Positions 60,759-64,000 of a DNA stretch of 64,000 nucleotides are shown piece after piece. A program made the position numbers and the translations under genes. Location: positions 663,925 through 727,924 of the forward strand of contig MNCI01002989.1 in the NCBI GenBank assembly GCA_015680685.1. The letters are read 5' to 3'. The first letter of the stretch is position 1. Every line of letters starts with the position of its first letter. The DNA comes from Gnetum montanum (Eukaryota; Streptophyta; Gnetopsida; Gnetales; Gnetaceae). The notes beneath the pieces are model-generated. The model ran no database searches. It was not told the origin of the DNA and saw nothing but the letters and a program-made list of their open reading frames with translations.

Positions 60759-63540
60759 TCATGTAGTTCCTGGTGGTGGTGGCTCCTCCATGGGTGTCTT
60801 TCCCTTGTCTTGTGCTCTAGGTTTTGGAACTTGATGGCGTTGAAGTATGGCCTGGAGTTTCTCCTCTTTGATTCAGGGGTCTTGTGCCATCCATGCTAAT
60901 GTTTCGATGTTTGATGGAGTTAGCACTTCCCATGGGCAGCGTAGCTGCAAAAACATTTGATTTGCCTTGACATACCAAGCTGCAAACACCCGTCGTTCCT
61001 CCTTGTAGGCTCTGGCTTTGTCTCTGTATTCTTGGAAATTTGCAAGCCATCGAGCCAAATCTATTGCAACACCTTTTTGTCCCTAGTAGCTTGCTTTAAC
61101 CACCTCAAGTTCAGAATTTGCAATCTCTAGTTTTTACAATATCCTCTTGCGTTTTGCAAATTCTATTTCATATTTTCTGTAGGTGGTGGCTACCTGTTGC
61201 TTAAGCTTTGTTCTCGAGCACCATGCTATTAACATGGCAAGGTTGGCATATCGCAGGTTTGCCAACTCCATGTATTCTGTAAGATCCTAGATCTGTAGGT
61301 CTTGGTTCTTAACTTCTGCTTGGTGGGCCAATGCATATGTGTCCAGTATGATCTGCCAGTCAGTGTGTTGAGCATTGATAGCATTGATGTGGGCCTTGGC
61401 CATATAGATTTCCTTCTCAATGATCTATCTGTACATCCCCACCTGGTCGCAGAAGTGCTCCTTTAACTCTTCATTCCGTTTAGCCTCATTTTGCCACGCA
61501 CTTATTTCGATAGCCATCTTCTGGCAGATGGCACATACCTCCTCCATTGAGAGGGTTTGATTCTCCTTAGCTAAATGGTTCATGTGTTGGTTGACTTGGA
61601 TGAATTGTTCTCGCAACTGATGAAATTTTTTTTTTGAGAACATTCTTTTGCTTTTCCATAGAGGTCAACCGAAGGTTGTCAGCAACAAGCTGCTTATTTT
61701 CCTCTTGTAAGGCCTTGAGTGCCTTGGTATGCACATAAGTTTGCACTTGTGCTGCAGAGGCATCCCAAATAGCCTTCTCTTTTTCTTTTTCCACCTTCTT
61801 ATTCTCTGTTAGTAAGTTGGTTAGTTACTCAGTTTTGAAACTGTCCAGCTGGTCTACGGGAACAAATTGCAATGGGTCCCGCTGTGCTGCTTACAGGGTC
61901 ACGAGCATTTCTTGCAATTTTTGCACCTCTACTTCAGTGTGCTCGGCCCTCATCTTTGCCAAGACCAGCTTTCCCTTGGTGGAAATGAGGTCTGACTGAA
62001 TTACTGTCACATCCTGAGGGGTGTCAATTAGGGATGTCATTACCTGTCCTATTTGTAGCAATTGATGAAGTACATCCTCATGTTCTGCAGGAGTTATTGA
62101 GGTTCTAGCTAAATTTTGAGCATCTCGTGCTCCTGTGAGATCTGTCAGTGGCACAACAGGTACATTGAACGATTCTTTAATGTGGTCTACGATCACTTCT
62201 GCGGCTCCCGCTACATCCTAGTGTTGCATGACCACCACTGTGGCCCCTTCACCAATTTCTAATTGCTCTTGGAATGATGCAGTGTTCCTCGAGATTTTTT
62301 GTGACCAAGTGCTCTCCCCTCCTCTTGCATGGATGGACACTTCACCCCTTGCATGATCCAAAGAAACCATGGGCTGTATGGCATTGTCGATGATGCGGAA
62401 GAGATTTGCATCATCATGACTTCCCCAACTGATCGTCTCAGCGATGGCCTTGAGATGGCTCATCGACGGTCTATAATCTTACAGTGGTGGTGGTTGATCT
62501 CGGCCTATGCTGGGCCCTACTTCTTGTTGTTGGCTGGGCCCCATACTTGGAAGTTGGTTGGGTCCTGCAAGTTGAGTTGCAATTGGCCCAGCCGTCTGTT
62601 CTTTTTCTTGTTCTGATCCCAGCATCTCACCAGTGATTTTTCTTGCTGCTGGTGGCTTTAACAATTTAGCATATGAAGCATTTTTGGCTTTTCGGAGGAC
62701 ATCATTAGTGTATCCCCTGATACCAACATGTCGGCATAGCTTCCTGATAAGGCAAGGGAAGGGCAACGCCATCTTCCTTGTCTTCCATTCTTTGAACTAC
62801 TTCAGGACCTCTATAAAGTATAGATGAGGTAGGTTAACATTAACCTTTTCCATCAACACTACACATCCCCTTGCCACATATGTTAAAATCCTTTTTAAGC
62901 CCTTCATGGGGAAGAGGTGATACGTTCCAATTTTGAAATAGATCCTCTCTTTCGTTGTCAACTCTCCAAATGTCTTATCCTTGCCATATGTCCTTTCCAA
63001 CCAAACTCGTTGTGCATCAGGGTCTGAATGGGTAGATAATTGAGCAACCTTTGGCCTTATATTCAGAAGGTTTAATACTTTTGAAATGGCCTGAACAGAG
63101 AAATCAACTGTCACACCACAAATGTTAATCATGGTGCCTTGTTCTTTGTTGTGCCAGAATTGGTACGTTTCCCCTAGGTACCTTTTAGAGAGGATAGGCC
63201 ATAAGGGAGACCCTTTGAGGTGGTCCCTAATAGCTTGTGGATCAAACTCTATGAAAGGTTCCAAATTTAATTCCACAATCACTGCAGTGAATGTGGACCT
63301 TTCATGGATAGCCTTAACACAATCCTGGGACAACGTGAGATGTTGTCCCTGTTTAGGCGCTACATCAGCTCCTCCTTCTACCTTCCTTGATTGTATAGTA
63401 GCAAGGTCTTCTTGGTGAATGCTAAATGATTTTTCCTCCTACTCTTCATGTTGTCCAGCAAGAACTTGTCGTTCGCCTCTCCTAGGTCGTTTGCTTCCAC
63501 CTTGAGTAGGACCTTCCTGTTGTCCACGTTTCGGGGCCAT
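60759..63540 (-). pseudogene. TRG downstream ORF, longest copy (TRG-6)
   Basis: About 925 codons from the ATG after the mini-intron to MEEPPPPGTT. It has a bipartite basic motif (KR at 4-5, KRPRR at 17-21) likely to direct nuclear import. Residues 70-250 form a folded-looking region with HLKGSPLWPILS, YQFWHNKEQG, GVTVDFSVQAI and KIGTYHLFPMKGLKRIL. A Pro/Gln-rich linker is at about 265-330. From about residue 450 the chain is mainly coiled coil, for example AAQVQTYVHTKALKALQEEN and MSQ-free heptads to about 800. A frameshift lies at the T11 run near 61632; stops occur at residue 34 and elsewhere. No enzyme motif is recognised. The order NLS, globular domain, coiled coil recalls plant transposon accessory proteins, but the identity is open. 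Confidence 0.6.
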
Positions 63541-63595
63541 CTGCAATTACACGGGGCTAATCATTAGTAAGGTTGTTTTTGAAGTTAAGTTATAC
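63541..63595 (-). other. Putative conserved mini-intron, TRG-6 copy
   Basis: 55 bases: donor AATAAG|GTATAAC, branch CCTTACTAATG, acceptor GTAATTGCAG, then ATGGCCCCG. Confidence 0.55.
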
Positions 63596-64000
63596 CTTAT
63601 TGGTTACCTTAATGAATGTATTTTATCTCCATGTGATGTTTCTCGAAAGATTATAATAGTAAGTCCTTTTTACTTATGTGGTCTCACATTCTAGTTTCCC
63701 GGTATAACTAAGGGAATGAAATTATTTTCGGCACAATTATCCTTAATGTTATAACTAATTACCCTTGATAATGTCCTTTGGGCGATGATAAATTTCAAAA
63801 AAGTTATGCACTCTTTGGTGTGTGCCCCTCCCCCATGACTATGCTGAACACTTCGGGTTCAAGTAGGTTCAGACAAAATGAAAATCGGAGGACCAGCGAG
63901 CGAGATATAGGTATGAAAGCAAGGGACGCGAATTGCAAGTCATAGAGAGAAATTTGAAAAACTTCCCCTCGTGAATAGTTGAAAATGATGGGAAGTGGTG
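63596..64000 (-). other. TRG-6 leader region upstream of the downstream ORF
   Basis: Homologous to about 30751-31150 of TRG-5; the conserved block GCTGAACACTTCGGGTTCAAG is visible on the plus strand. The window ends just short of the position of the TRG-5 TATA/palindrome block. Confidence 0.6.

Larger units (their letters stand above)
59789..64000 (-). mobile_element. TRG-6: partial element with the longest downstream ORF
   Basis: Minus strand, 5' half beyond the window. Visible from its 3' end: LTR (59789-60568), polypurine tract, downstream ORF (63540-60759), mini-intron (63595-63541) and about 400 bases of upstream region homologous to TRG-5. Left flank TCCTT; the matching duplication is not in view. 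Confidence 0.85.

Noticed and set aside
62329-62616. Plus-strand ORF within TRG-6
   Set aside because: Antisense of the downstream ORF.
1-64000. CRISPR arrays, tRNA or rRNA genes, bacterial operons
   Set aside because: None seen; spliced gene structure and LTR elements show a plant nuclear genome.

Overview
This is a piece of a large, repeat-rich plant nuclear genome. The evidence is one intact spliced plant gene (an RHF2A-type RING-H2 ubiquitin ligase), LTR retrotransposons primed by a plant tRNA-Asp-like site, a Ty1/copia relic, and decayed fragments of plant gene families (MGDG synthase, LRR receptor kinase, FCP1-like phosphatase, SWIM/MULE-type protein). Nested insertions and sequence gaps suggest a very large genome, possibly a gymnosperm, but lineage cannot be fixed from this window.

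Most of the window belongs to one LTR retrotransposon family, called TRG here. Its LTRs begin TGATG and end CATCA. Six copies are visible: TRG-1 (1-5062, +, 5' end outside), TRG-2 (15838-21736, -, target duplication CTCGG), TRG-3 (22959-43048, +), TRG-4 (24828-38021, +, inserted in the gag of TRG-3, duplication CATCA), TRG-5 (27606-35569, -, inserted in TRG-4, duplication GCAGG) and TRG-6 (59789 to the window end, -). No copy shows reverse transcriptase, RNase H or integrase. Three internal layouts share LTR, gag and 3' non-coding sequence: gag plus aspartic protease (TRG-1, -4), gag only (TRG-3), and gag plus a long unrecognised downstream ORF with a basic N-terminus and coiled coil (TRG-2, -5; the gag of TRG-6 is outside the window).

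The downstream ORF is the most interesting part. It starts directly after a conserved mini-intron of about 55 bases with a good branch point. In TRG-5 a TATA box and a near-perfect 20-base GATATC-centred palindrome lie about 470 bases upstream, resembling the element's own U3. It looks like a separate spliced transcription unit inside a retrotransposon that has no pol.

Region by region: 1-5062 TRG-1; 5063-9388 AT-rich DNA with one decayed ORF; 9389-12528 the eight-exon RING-H2 gene on the minus strand; 13.1-15.3 kb intergenic; 15.34-22.6 kb a tandem array of about 185-base units split by TRG-2; 22.8-43.2 kb the three-level nest, flanked by a 168-base direct duplication; 45.2-47.8 kb a decayed multi-exon unknown gene; 48.2-52.6 kb fragments of three host gene families plus an inverted repeat; 53.3-59.7 kb a minus-strand MULE/SWIM-type relic interrupted by a decayed Ty1/copia element; 59.8-64 kb TRG-6.

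Apart from the RING-H2 gene, every coding region carries stops, frameshifts or deletions. All names are from reading the sequence; no search was run.
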